A stretch of 64,000 nucleotides of DNA, from the NCBI RefSeq assembly GCF_949987515.2, contig NC_082693.1, positions 17,170,994 through 17,234,993 of the forward strand. The letters run 5' to 3'. Positions 1 through 10,208 of the stretch are shown here, one piece after another. The stretch is from Delphinus delphis. Taxonomy: Eukaryota > Chordata > Mammalia > Artiodactyla > Delphinidae. Position numbers and translations under genes: made by a program. The notes under the pieces are model-generated. The model was not told the DNA's origin, made no database searches, and saw only the letters and a program-made list of their open reading frames with translations. Numbering within the stretch: position 1 is the first letter of the stretch; each line of letters begins with the position of its first letter.

Positions 1-758
1 ACAAACAATGCTAAATAAATTAGATAACAATGGACAAATTAATGAACCTTGACTTTGCCTCACACCTTATACTAAAATTAATTCAAACTAGAATATAGAC
101 CTAAATGTAATAGCTAAAAAAATAAAACCTCTAGAACAAAATGTGAAAATCTCATTGACCTTGATTTTGGTAAAGATTTCTCACATAGAACACAAAAAAC
201 ACAAACTGTAAAGAAAAAAGAAATTAGACTCTATCAAAATTTTAAACTTTTGCTCTTGAAAATGTTTGCAAACATTTATCCAAGAAAGGCCTGTTTGAAG
301 ACATCTAAAAAACTCTTACCATTCAATAATGAGGACAAACATTCCAGTAAAAACTGGGCAAAGGATATGAGCAGACATTTCACAAGGAAAAACAACTCAA
401 AATGAAAATTATATTTAGGGAGATGGACAACAAATAAGCACATGAGAAGATGCTCAACATCATTTGTTATTAGGGAAATGCAAATTAAACCCACAATTAG
501 ATACCACTACACATCTACTAAAAGGACTAAAATTAAAAAGACTATACCAATTGTTGGTGAGGATGTGGAGGAACTGAAACTCATACACTATTGATGCGAA
601 TGTAAAATGATACAACTATGTTAGAAAACAGTTTAGCAATTTCTTAAAAACTTAAACACACACCTCCTGTGTAAGCCAGGCATTCCACTACCAGGTATTT
701 TTTAAGGGAAATGAAAGCATATGTACACAAAAGTACTTATAAACCAATGTTCATAAGA
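1..758 (+). repeat. Old L1 (L1M-type) ORF2 3' portion, sense orientation, decayed
   Basis: The sequence follows the well-known end of L1 ORF2 (aaataagcacatgaaaagatgctcaacatcat..., ...gaggatgtggag..., ...gcattccactacc...) with many stops and indels. It is cut off by the window edge and interrupted at 759 by a SINE, after which the same element resumes at 970. Confidence 0.85.
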
Positions 759-969
759 TTTTTTTTTTTTTTTTTTTCTGGTACGCGGGCCGCTCACTGT
801 TGTGTCCTCTCCCGTTGCGGAGCACAGGCTCCGGACGCGCAGGCTCAGCGGCCATGGCTCACGTGCTTAACTGCTCCGCGGCATGTGGGATCTTCCCAGA
901 CCGGGGCATGAACCCGTGTCCCCTGCATCATCAGGCGGACTCTCAACCACTGCGCCACCAGGGAAGCCC
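759..969 (-). mobile_element. CHR-type tRNA-derived SINE (short CHR-2-like form)
   Basis: Poly-T on the left and the SINE head reading inward from the right (gggcttccctggtggcgcag on the minus strand) show minus orientation. It sits inside the L1 remnant. Flanking cataagatt/cataagact looks like a diverged target-site duplication. Confidence 0.88.
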
Positions 970-1380
970 CATAAGACTTTTATTTGTAGTAGACCAAAAC
1001 TGAAAGCAACTTAAATTTCTATAAACAGGTAAATAGATAGATTGTGACATATTCATATTTGGAATACTAATCAGCATAGAAATAAATGAAACTATTGATA
1101 TACACAACATGATTGAATTTCAAAATAATTATTTTGAATTAAAGAAGTCAGACAAAAAGCAGTATGTACAATTTGATTACATTAGTATAAAATTCTACAA
1201 AATGTAAATTAATCCATAGTGCTGGAAACAGATCAATGGCTTGGTCTAGGATGGGGAATAGTAGAGAAGGCAGGAGAAAACTCCTGGGAGTGAATTTTAT
1301 GTTCATTATTTTGGTCTCATCAGTGAATACATATGTCAAAACATCAAATTGTATTTGCATTAAATTGTATTGTAGTAAGT
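970..1380 (+). repeat. Continuation of the old L1 (3' end/3'UTR) after the SINE
   Basis: The text resumes with the L1 3' motif (gaaagcaacttaaatttctataaacaggtaaatagatag...), then the 'gcagatcaatggcttggtctaggatgggg' region typical of L1M 3' ends. This confirms that the SINE split one older element. Confidence 0.8.
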
Positions 1381-3257
1381 TAAGAGGAAAACCATAAAAG
1401 ATGGTGTGCTGAGTAGAAAGTAATCAGCTCTGAAAAAATGCTGCTAATAGGTCAAGTCAGCTGAAGACCATTACATGTAGCATTTAGGTAATTTATGACT
1501 TAGGCAAGAGTAGTTTGAGTGAGGAGTTGGGGGCAAAACTTGATTGAAGTGTCCGCAAGGGAGAATATGAGAAAAGGTATGGAAAACATTAATTATACAT
1601 AAGCATTTTGAGAAGATTTTTTTTTAATGTAAAAATAGCACAGAAATAATGTTAATACCAGGAAAGGGAATGGGAGTACCCTCTGAGTACTCTGGAAATA
1701 AAAAGAGGGATTTTTGAAGATGGGAAAGTGATGGCATGATTATATGCTGAGGGGAACATTTCTCTAGAAAGGAAAAACTGCTATCCTTGGGAATGCAGAG
1801 GAAGTAATCTGGTGCACAAGTGGAGGCTGGCCTTAGCTAGAGCATAGACAGTTCATCAAGGCAGAGTATGTGGTACTGATGCTATAGGTAGACAGATGTG
1901 GTGAAAGAAGATTTGGGAAATTTTGATCTTCATTTTTGTTAGTGAAATCATCATCAGCTGAAGGTGGAGATAGGAAAAGATGTGTTAGAGTTTTGAGGAG
2001 AGAGATGAAAGCAAAAGATAGTTACTGAGAAAGCAAGACGACATGGATTGGGAAAATGCAACACGATACCTAAGCCCAAGAAAGACCCATTTGAACTTCA
2101 CGATCCTAAATTTAAAGTCAACACGGCTGAGGGTTTTTCTTCAATCACGTTCAGCAGCATGGATGAATGGACAGAGTAGTCTGAGAGTTGTATTTAATCC
2201 AGGTTGTGTTTTGTCAAGCAATTAAAATGATGCCAGGGTCACAAATGACTTGAAGATATATGGAAGAAAGTGATTACCATGACCATTAAATTTAACCCAG
2301 ATATGGAGGGAAATGACAACGTGAAATAAGGCACAGTGAAACCTCTGGTAAAATCAATCAATGGTCAGATAGATCCTGGTCAGTGGAAGCATCCAGGGTA
2401 CTACAGTGTGTGAGCTGGCAAGACAGATAGTGGAACTCCAATTCTTGAAACTTGTATTATGGAGAAGTTGCAGTTTTGATGTGACAAAGTCTAGGATATA
2501 TCCATTGGAGTGAGTAGAAGCAAGGCTATCGAAGAAGAGAAAGTTGAAAAGCTAAGAAGTCAGGGAATTAGAAGTATTCTCTTCATGGTCATTACAATTA
2601 CTGATAATTATTACAGCAGGAATATTTTGAAAGATTGGCTTTGAATCAAGAGCTAAAACTCATGGAAGAAGTAGGAGTGACTCAAGGACTGGTAGATGAT
2701 TCCACCAAGACGAAGTGATAGAGTCTTTAGATATGAGATTCATAATGATGGATTCTGAGAGAAGAGGGTGTGAAAACAGAAAGGAAGTAGCGCAGTAAGG
2801 GAAATTGGAGACCAAGGCATCTGGTATGGAGCAAAATGGAGAACAATGTAGCCCCCATTGATCACAGGAGCTTTGAAAGGCAATGTCATCAGGGAAGGGC
2901 CAGGTTTAAGTTAAAGCAAGAAGGTGAAGCAAAATGTGTCAGGGAAGAGGCTAAAGGTAGAGGGAATTCTACTTGTGATTAACCATGAGTTCCAAACATC
3001 TCAAGAGAAGTGTCTCAGTTCAGGATTGGGAGAGGGATAGGAGATGAGGGCAAATACAGGAGGGTGCAGAGCCATATGGGGATTAGACAGGAGCTGAAGA
3101 GAGTGATCAGGGAATCCCTCACTTCTCATGGTGGTGACCAACACAAGAGAAATGATGGCCACAATAAGATCAATCATGATGATGCCAGGGCTCTAGTGGG
3201 TAGAAAGATGTGAGGTTCTTTCCAGGAGTCATCTGCAGCCTCCCAGAGCTGCCTCTT
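1381..3257. other. Upstream region with no recognised gene or repeat
   Basis: About 1.9 kb of purine-rich, non-coding-looking sequence. No ORF has convincing protein character. The only structure seen is a 26-bp exact repeat (about 1679-1704) that recurs at about 3408-3433. It could be an old, diverged transposon that I cannot name. Confidence 0.4.
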
Positions 3258-3311
3258 TTTTTTAAAAGTTAATTTTATCAGAGTATAGTTGATTTACAAT
3301 GTGTTAACGGG
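3258..3311 (-). mobile_element. Ultra-short (54 bp) L1 3'-end insertion with target-site duplication
   Basis: Contains poly-T and then aattttatcagagtatagt, followed by tgatttacaatg, the antisense of the artiodactyl/cetacean L1 3' terminus. It is bounded by the 10-bp duplication gctgcctctt at 3248-3257 and 3312-3321. Confidence 0.75.
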
Positions 3312-3534
3312 GCTGCCTCTTGACCATTACTAAGAGAAGTATGGCAGGAGACAGCTGCAGGTTGTCCTTGAGCCTAAAGTCTCCCTCTTCAAGAATGCCT
3401 GCGGACCCCTCTGAGTACTCTGGAAATAAAAACTGCTGGGTACATGTCATGGAGATTTTATTTTTACTCATTTCATATGAATTAATTGCTTTGAGTATTT
3501 ATAATACACTAATGTCACACACTGAATCTTATTA

Positions 3535-3735
3535 GGTATCAAATCTGTAATTTGTCAGGTACTATGCAAAGCACTTTGCACACATTATTTAATCCTTACC
3601 CCAAGTATTATCTTCCTACTTTACAGATACGGATATTCATGATCAGAAAAGTTTAGATAACCTACTTAGGTTCATACTGCTAGCAAGTAGCAGAGACAAA
3701 TTGGCATCAAAATCTATCAGATTGCAAAGACCATA
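3535..3735 (-). repeat. MIR SINE, antisense
   Basis: Follows the antisense MIR pattern: '...caggtactatgcaaagcactttgcac...', '...ttacagatacgg...', '...ctagcaagtagcagag...'. Diverged. Confidence 0.7.
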
Positions 3736-4194
3736 TATCATCAGAACTGGGATGATTATCTCTGAAGTAAATACCAATAAGATTATTTTTAGCAAATTTT
3801 GCAATTCTATTGACTCATGGATGTTAGCATAATATTGATCTTGAAAGAGCTGTTGCAACGTCTTTCCTGACCACCTATATTCTTCCACAAGTCACACAAG
3901 AAGAACAGTTCAAGTACTTAAAACAGTCATGTAAGAAAAAGAGCAAATGCTCTTTGATCTCTGGAAACACTCCAGAATTTCAACAGAAAGCTTTAGTTTA
4001 GGGATTAAAAAGGGTCTACTAATTTGTACTGTTTTACCTTCATTCTTTCAACACAGCTGTCTCAAAACAAAGTGATGTGACTTGGGTAGAACAGAAATTT
4101 AAAGAGAAAATCAATAGCATTGGAACCCCTAGACTATATCCCTACTCTGAATGAAAAGGAAGTTCACAAAGTCAACTGAAAATGTTCTCTAGCT

Positions 4195-4330
4195 CTGCTA
4201 CAGTGGTTCTCAAAATCTGGCATAACATAAAAGTTCACTGAAGTGCTTATTAAAACATCATAATCTTTGGTCAACCGAATCAGAATCTCCTGAGTGTGGG
4301 CCCCAGTCTGCTATAGATGACTGGATCCTA
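4195..4330 (+). repeat. MER5-like hAT DNA transposon relic
   Basis: Starts cagtggttctcaaaatctgg and retains a 'cagaatctcctgagtgtgggcccca' core typical of the MER5/MER20 group. The 3' end is lost. Confidence 0.5.
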
Positions 4331-4544
4331 ACCTTCCCAGGCCCAGGTCTTCATTCCTCAGTTCCCTTTAATAGAGAAATTTAATATTTCCTAACGTTTC
4401 CCCTCCACAGTCTCTGATTCTTCCCATGATTCCAACAGTTCCAAGGATCAAACCAATTTATCAAATAACTGAGATATAGGACTTAAATAAATATTGTTGC
4501 AGCTGTATCAAGGATTGTCCTGCAGGAGTGATAAGGGGTAACTG

Positions 4545-4770
4545 TGTTTTCACATATGCATCTTCACATTGCTATATATGTATGTACATATATATATTCA
4601 TATGTGTATGTGCATATCTATGTACATGTATATACATTCACATTGCTATCTATATATGATAGCCATATATATACACACACACATGTCTCTACATACACAT
4701 ATATTATATATACTATATATAACTATAATGAATAAATAACATATATGTATAAAACATATATAATATACAT
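4545..4770. repeat. TA/TG-rich low-complexity tract
   Basis: Irregular runs of tatatgtatgtacatatata and tacacacacacatg over about 220 bp, able to form many hairpins. No coding content. Confidence 0.85.
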
Positions 4771-5239
4771 TATTTATTCATGTGAGAGAAGAAGGGTATG
4801 AATTTTATTTGCATTAGTACACCTCCAGAACAGAGCCCAATATCTGAGGTAGAGAGATATAGCAGGGATTCAAAAACATTTGAGTTGCTGAATGAACAAG
4901 TGAGGGCATGAAACTTCAAGAACCCCAAGAAAATGTTCAATTGTGTCAAGGTCTCCCCGTCTCTGAAAACCAAGTGACTAGAAAGAAATAATGTGACCTA
5001 CTTTCTGTATACCTTGATATAAGACATCTATTATGCAATGTAGTCTTGACTTTCATCATCTTTAAAAATGTTGTCACTTAGAAGACCTGTCTTGCAATGA
5101 ATTGGCACTTTACTATTCCATATGGGACATCCAGTATCCAGACACATCATATTAGAATTGCATGCAAATATCAAACAAAAGAGTACATTTGATTTTTTGA
5201 ATGCTAAAGGAACCTGTAGACAGATTTTTATTTTTCAAA

Positions 5240-5475
5240 ATTTTTCCCCATTTTTATTTTATTTATTTATTTTTAAACTTTTTATGTTATGTTGGAGTAT
5301 ATCAATTAACAACATTGTAACAGTTTCAGGAGCACAGCAAAGCGACTCAGCCACACATATACATGTATCCATTCTCCCCCAGACTCCCCTCCAAACCAGA
5401 TTGCCACATAACATTGAGCAGAGTTCCCTGTACTATATAGTACAGTATAGTATAGTAGGTCCTTGTGTAGACAAA
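5240..5475 (-). repeat. L1 3'-end fragment upstream of the promoter
   Basis: Antisense L1 3' sequence (tttatgttatgttggagtat, '...cacagcaaagcgactcagccacacatatacatg...', '...agttccctgtactatatag...'). It ends about 290 bp before the HNF1-like site. Confidence 0.75.
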
Positions 5476-5761
5476 TTTTTTAAATTGCCTTGTAGTCTTT
5501 TCTATGTGGAATTGTTTTATCACTTTGGATAATCTGTTGTATTTGTATTTTTAAAGAAAAATATGCAAACAACTTAATTGAGTAAGCAAATGTAAATTAT
5601 TCTCAGAAGTAAAGCTTAATTTTTGAACTTTTACATACAAGTAATTTGTAAATTATGAGAAATTTTTAACATAATCCTTAAACTACAGGCATGCAGAGGA
5701 GATTCCTAGGATAAGTAGTTAATTTTCTTCTATTTGCCTGGGACAATGACCTAAGAAGGTA

Positions 5762-5774
5762 GTTAATCATCATT
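5762..5774 (+). promoter_or_regulatory. HNF1-like site in the putative SLCO1B promoter
   Basis: The 13-mer gttaatcatcatt has a perfect GTTAAT half-site and a degenerate second half compared with the HNF1 consensus GTTAATNATTAAC. It lies about 110 nt before the proposed exon 1 donor. HNF1-alpha is known to drive liver expression of human SLCO1B1 and SLCO1B3 through a proximal site, so position and sequence fit. Functional use is inferred. Confidence 0.6.
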
Positions 5775-5801
5775 GGACTGTAAAAAAAATAACGAGCCAA
5801 C

Positions 5802-5808
5802 TATTTAA
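5802..5808 (+). promoter_or_regulatory. TATA-like element (tatttaa)
   Basis: An AT-rich TATTTAA lies about 35 nt downstream of the HNF1-like site and 65 nt upstream of the exon 1 donor. It would place transcription initiation near 5830-5840. This is a weak motif in AT-rich DNA and is supported only by its position. Confidence 0.35.
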
Positions 5809-5834
5809 CAAGAGACTATAACAACAGATAAAGG

Positions 5835-5873
5835 GACGGACCTGTGGCCATTGCTGTAGGATCCTAAGTCCAG
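5835..5873 (+). other. SLCO1B3: Noncoding exon 1 of SLCO1B (3' boundary firm, 5' end estimated)
   Basis: The stretch ending ggatcctaagtccag is followed by a consensus donor, gtaagaacc. From memory, the human SLCO1B1 5'UTR contains a nearly identical stretch (ttgctgtaggattctaaatccag) that joins directly to gtgattgtttc, which matches the proposed start of exon 2 here. The 5' end is only an estimate from the TATA-like site; no ATG start is assigned in this exon. Confidence 0.65.
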
Positions 5874-8006
5874 GTAAGAACCTTTGAGATTCTCAAATTT
5901 CAATGTTTCCTGTATGTGAGAAACTTCCAGAAATTTCAAGGGGAAAAATTGTTTTGATGGACATGATAAATATTACATATTTTATGTTATGTGTCTTCTA
6001 CACCCTTATGTTCTAAACCTTTAAAACTTATTAACTATCCCTTCTAGAGGTAGCTGAGCCTCAGGTTGATGTTTTTAAAAATAAAATACAGAAAATCAGA
6101 CATTTATAATTTAAAAATAAAGACTGAAATCCCATTCCTATTACTTTCTATTCAAGTGGAACTTCAAGTCTGAAAAAATAACGTGGGTTGGAGAGTTAGT
6201 TGGTAAACATCAAGAAATGGGATATGCCTCATAGCCACTTACTCACCTCAACTTTCCTTGTTTCAACTCAAATTTGACTCAAGGGGAGGTCAAAAGAAGA
6301 GGTTTTCTAGATGATTTTATTTCTGATTAAATGAGAAAAAACTTCTGCCTCAACACAGTTCCTGGCACAAACTAAGGACTCAAAAATATTAGTTCCTTTC
6401 TCCAACTCAGGAAGGTGGCTACCCTTATAATTATTATTAATATTATTTAATTAAAAAGTATTAAATTATTTACAGACCCATAAAAGGTTTAAGAAGTTAG
6501 TAAATGCTGTTTTCCCTTTTTCCCTCCTTAGTACCACATGTATTGTACATGGTAGATCACTTGGATTGCACTGCTTTTCTATGATCACTCAAATAGGAAA
6601 AGCTTGCACAGATAAGCAGAGGCTGGTGAGATTCTTCCCTCTGCTCCACCCCAATCAAAAGGGAGCAGAACTGGACTGTACTATTATTCAAGGAAGAGTT
6701 GCAATGCTACATCTGAATGCCTGTCTTACAGAACATCGTGGTTTATGTTATAAACTTATTGCATCCCCAAAATTCATTTACATGTTAGCTGTTTAGAACT
6801 CTGAGAAAAAAAATATGTCCAGAGAAAAAATTGTTAAATGTCTTCAAGTCAGGCTTAAAATGCCGTGGGGATGTGGAAAATATGGTGTTTAGAGTCAACC
6901 CTGAATTGATATTTCAACCTTTTAATTACTATGTAGTGATTTGTTATAATTTAATCCTTTTCAGAAATAAGGTAAAAGTGCCTACATTTCCAACTTTTTA
7001 TCTGGATACTTTTCCCCAATATATAGGAGAGAGGTGTGGACTAGCAATCTGTTTGGGAAAGTAGTAGAAATACAGGGAAAAGGAATGACTACATTACAAG
7101 GGATATTGTCCAGTGGAGCAGCAGTGTGGGAAAGGTTATTTCAACTGGGAGTAACAACGGGAAAATATCTAAGAGGGGTGAGTTGGGGCAGAATTACAAA
7201 CAAGAGATGAAGAAGAACATTACAGGTTAAGAAGAAACATACAGGTGAGCAGAGACCTTTCTTCTGGGGACAGTGGTTCCACAGGGTGGAAAGTGTTTAT
7301 GGGTGTATTGAGACTAAACACAAAGGCTGGTTTTAGTTCAGGAAAAATATCAAATACTATACGTGAGTTTTATTTTGTGTGGTACAAGAGACCTCTGAAA
7401 GATTCTAAGGATGGAAGTGATATGCATAGGAAAGGGAGAAGGCTGGGAGACAGGACAATAATTTAATCAATTGCAATCAACAAGGATAGGAGTGGTGAGA
7501 TCATAGCATTCGGGAATGTTTGTTGAGTAGCCAAACCAACCAACCAAACAAAAAACTAAAGCTAAAGGGTGACTATCTACCTTTCAAATAATTCAGAGGA
7601 TTAAGTGGTAAAAATGCTTTCCTAACATTTAAGTCCTGAACAAAGGATACAGAAAGAGGTGTTCATGTAAAAATGACATAAAACTTATCAAAAGGCTGCC
7701 TGTGACTTTGGGACCGAACTACTGATTCCCTCCTCACTCCACTTCACTCAGTAACTGAACAGGCCCAGGTATATATGGACCACATGCCAGAAATATAGAA
7801 TAACTAGGATTCACTTAGATGTACAAGGGTGTGGGTTTCTGCATTCATGTGTATGTTTATATACATTCATATACACACAAGTGATAATATCTTCAGATAT
7901 TTATCATTTCTGTATTTGTACATTAGCCATTTAATATGCATTATGTATATTGATGGACTTTATATATATATAAATTCTTACTGCATGAATTAATGAATAG
8001 AATATA

Positions 8007-8662
8007 CAGTTGATCCTCATCATTTGTGGATTCTGTATTTGTGAATTTTCCTACTCACTAAAATGGATTTGTAACCCTTAAATCAATACTGCTGCTCTTT
8101 CATGGTCATTCACAAACCTGCAGAGAGTGGCAAAAAATTTGAGTTCTCCCACATGAACGTTCTCAGCTGAGGCTGGACAAGATATAAGATATGGCTCTGC
8201 TTTCTTGTTTTTGCTCTCGTAATAGAAACAAGTGACCTTTTCACAGTCCTCTTAGAGCCATTTTTTTTCATTTGTGTGCTTTCTGTAGGTGATTTTGCTA
8301 TTAAAATGGCTCTCAAGCATAATGCTGAAGTGCTGTCTAGTGTTCCTAAGTTCAAGAGAGCTGTGATGTGTCTGACGGAAAAGATACATGAATTACATAA
8401 GCTTCCTTCAGGCTTGAGCTGCAAAGTGCTATTGTCCACAGATTCAATGTTAGTGATCAATAATACGAATTAAATAAGGTGTCTAACAGGAAGGAAACAT
8501 AAAACAAGGTTATGTATTCATTGGTTGACAAAAATGTTGTGACCACAGATAAACAGGAACCAAACCCTCTATTTCCCCTAGGAGCAATGGTTAGTCATTG
8601 CTAATTCAGCATTTGCAAGAACTTTATAGAACACAACTACTGCAAATAATGAGAATCAACTG
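8007..8662 (+). mobile_element. Tigger (pogo-type) DNA transposon relic with both terminal inverted repeats
   Basis: The left end cagttgatcctcatcatttg and right end caaataatgagaatcaactg are inverted repeats with two mismatches in 20, each bordered by TA, the mariner/pogo target. The interior at 8304-8470 still reads MALKHNAEVLSSVPKFKRAV followed by MCLTEKI, the start of the CENP-B-like helix-turn-helix of Tigger transposase. It is followed by stops, and the rest of the transposase is deleted. Confidence 0.85.
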
Positions 8663-8929
8663 TATATAGAACATGTATTAAATATACTGTATAATTAGTG
8701 CCCTATTAAATCATATATCTATGTTTATGCTTGTTTCTATACATAAATAGGTATTTTTGCTACATAAATATGTATTATGCACATATGAATAAATAAGAAT
8801 ACATTTTCTAAACCTCAGTGAATAACATACTATTCTACAAAAAAGAGCAAATCTAAGAAATAAGTTGATTCATTTTACTAGTCTTTAAGATAGGGGCTTA
8901 ATAACTCTCAAAATTTTAATCTCTCTTAC

Positions 8930-9420
8930 ATTTGACCTCAAAACTCCACTTGTAGGAATTTTATCCTACAGAAATGATCACACATAAATCAAAAGACATA
9001 TTAAGAAATTTTTCTAATATGAAATAATTCGATGCAACCTAATCTAAATTAGATGCTACCTAGACATAAAACTAGGTAGATAAACTATACACAGTGGAAT
9101 ACCCTAGAACCATAAGAAGACTGAGTAAGCCACATTAATATAAAGTTAAGTATATAAAGCAGAGCAAAAAGGCAGATAACTATAGTAACGTATGCTGCCA
9201 TCTGTGTTAAAAAAGGAACATGTTGTGTATTTAATTAAAAATGCATATCGTATTTCTGGACAAGATTCATTGAAAGCTAATAATACTCTTCCTCAGAAAG
9301 AGAAACTGGATGAGGGTTAGAGGAAGAATTTTTCCTATGTGTCATTTTTGATGTTTTGTGCTTTCAACTTCAAATATACTCTCTCTTCAAAAATAAACAA
9401 AATTAAAATAAAGTGGAATC
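8930..9420 (+). repeat. Old L1 3' remnant, sense
   Basis: Retains '...cactttgtaggaattttatcctacagaaatgatcacac...'-like and '...gtggaataccctagaaccataag...' motifs of mammalian L1M 3' ends. Heavily decayed. Confidence 0.6.
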
Positions 9421-10056
9421 ATGGTGATGGTAAGTTCAAGCACGGCCATAGTCCCTCTGCCAGGTACTTGGAGTACACTAAGCTCTTTTTAACAAATCCA
9501 AACTTTCTCTGGTTTTTGAGCCTGGTTCCAGAGGTATTAATATTTTCTCTCTGAAACCTTTTTAGGCCACTCTAATTATAATTAATTACATTATTTTTCT
9601 ATTCATTTTGACTATCTACTATATGCAAGGTACTGTTTGGCATTTTGTAAAACCAGAAAGATGAATTAAACACTTATTTGTCTTCCTAAACCTTATAATG
9701 TAGATATACAGAAAATATAACAAAATTTTATTTCCAATAGGTAATTGCTGATAATTTATTTAATCCCATCTAATGTGTGATTCTGTATTACTTTATTTAT
9801 TTGTTGTTTCAAGTTCCCCTCCATACATTTATCCTCCTAAATTACAATCTCGCTAAAGCTAGAAATTTGTATACGTGTGAGTGTGTGTGTGAGTGTGTGT
9901 GTGAGTGTGTGTTTCCTTTTGTGTCCCGGTGCTCAGGACATGGTAGGTCCTGAATGAATATTAGTGGAATTATTGATTGATTGATGTTGACCTTGAGGCT
10001 TTTCTCATTTCTGAATTGTTAAAGTGAAATAAATTATAACTTTCCTCTCCAAAAAG

Positions 10057-10121
10057 GTGATCATTTTGAACGAAACATCGACAAAAATTGAAAACATTCA
10101 CATGATATCTGCATTTCAATG
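10057..10121 (+). other. SLCO1B3: 5'UTR part of exon 2
   Basis: The acceptor is cctctccaaaaag at 10056, and the exon begins gtgatcattttgaac, similar to the human exon 2 leader as I remember it. The leader holds a six-codon uORF (10102-10122) whose TGA overlaps the main start. Just before the start, two ATG codons stand in tandem (10119 and 10122). The second has the better Kozak context, with A at -3 and G at +4. Confidence 0.75.
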
Positions 10122-10208
10122 ATGGACCAGAATCAACATTTGAGTAAGACAGCAGAGGCACAACATTCTGAGAAAAGGAAAACTAGAAACTACTGCAATG
10201 GATTCAAG
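10122..10208 (+). CDS. SLCO1B3: SLCO1B coding exon 2 (residues 1-29, cytosolic N-terminus)
   Basis: Reads [20 protein letters not shown] and then TRNYCNGFK, closely matching the OATP1B N-terminus (MDQNQHLNKTAEA in 1B1). It is hydrophilic, precedes TM1 and is expected in the cytosol. It has one codon more than human: an N before YCNGFK. It ends in phase 0 at AAG with a non-consensus donor, gtggaa. An in-frame ATG at 10119 could add one residue. Confidence 0.93.

Larger units (their letters stand above)
5874..10056 (+). other. SLCO1B3: Intron 1 of SLCO1B
   Basis: 4.2 kb between the gtaaga donor and ccaaaaag acceptor. Contents recognised: a probable MIR end (about 6340-6410), a Tigger relic (8007-8662), an old L1 3' remnant (about 8930-9420) and a GT-rich run (about 9876-9912). 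6410-8006 and 9420-9870 hold nothing I can name. Confidence 0.6.

Noticed and set aside
5122..5532. 136-codon plus-strand open frame upstream of the promoter
   Set aside because: Its second half is L1 3'-end sequence and the first half has no protein-like features or known relatives that I recognise.
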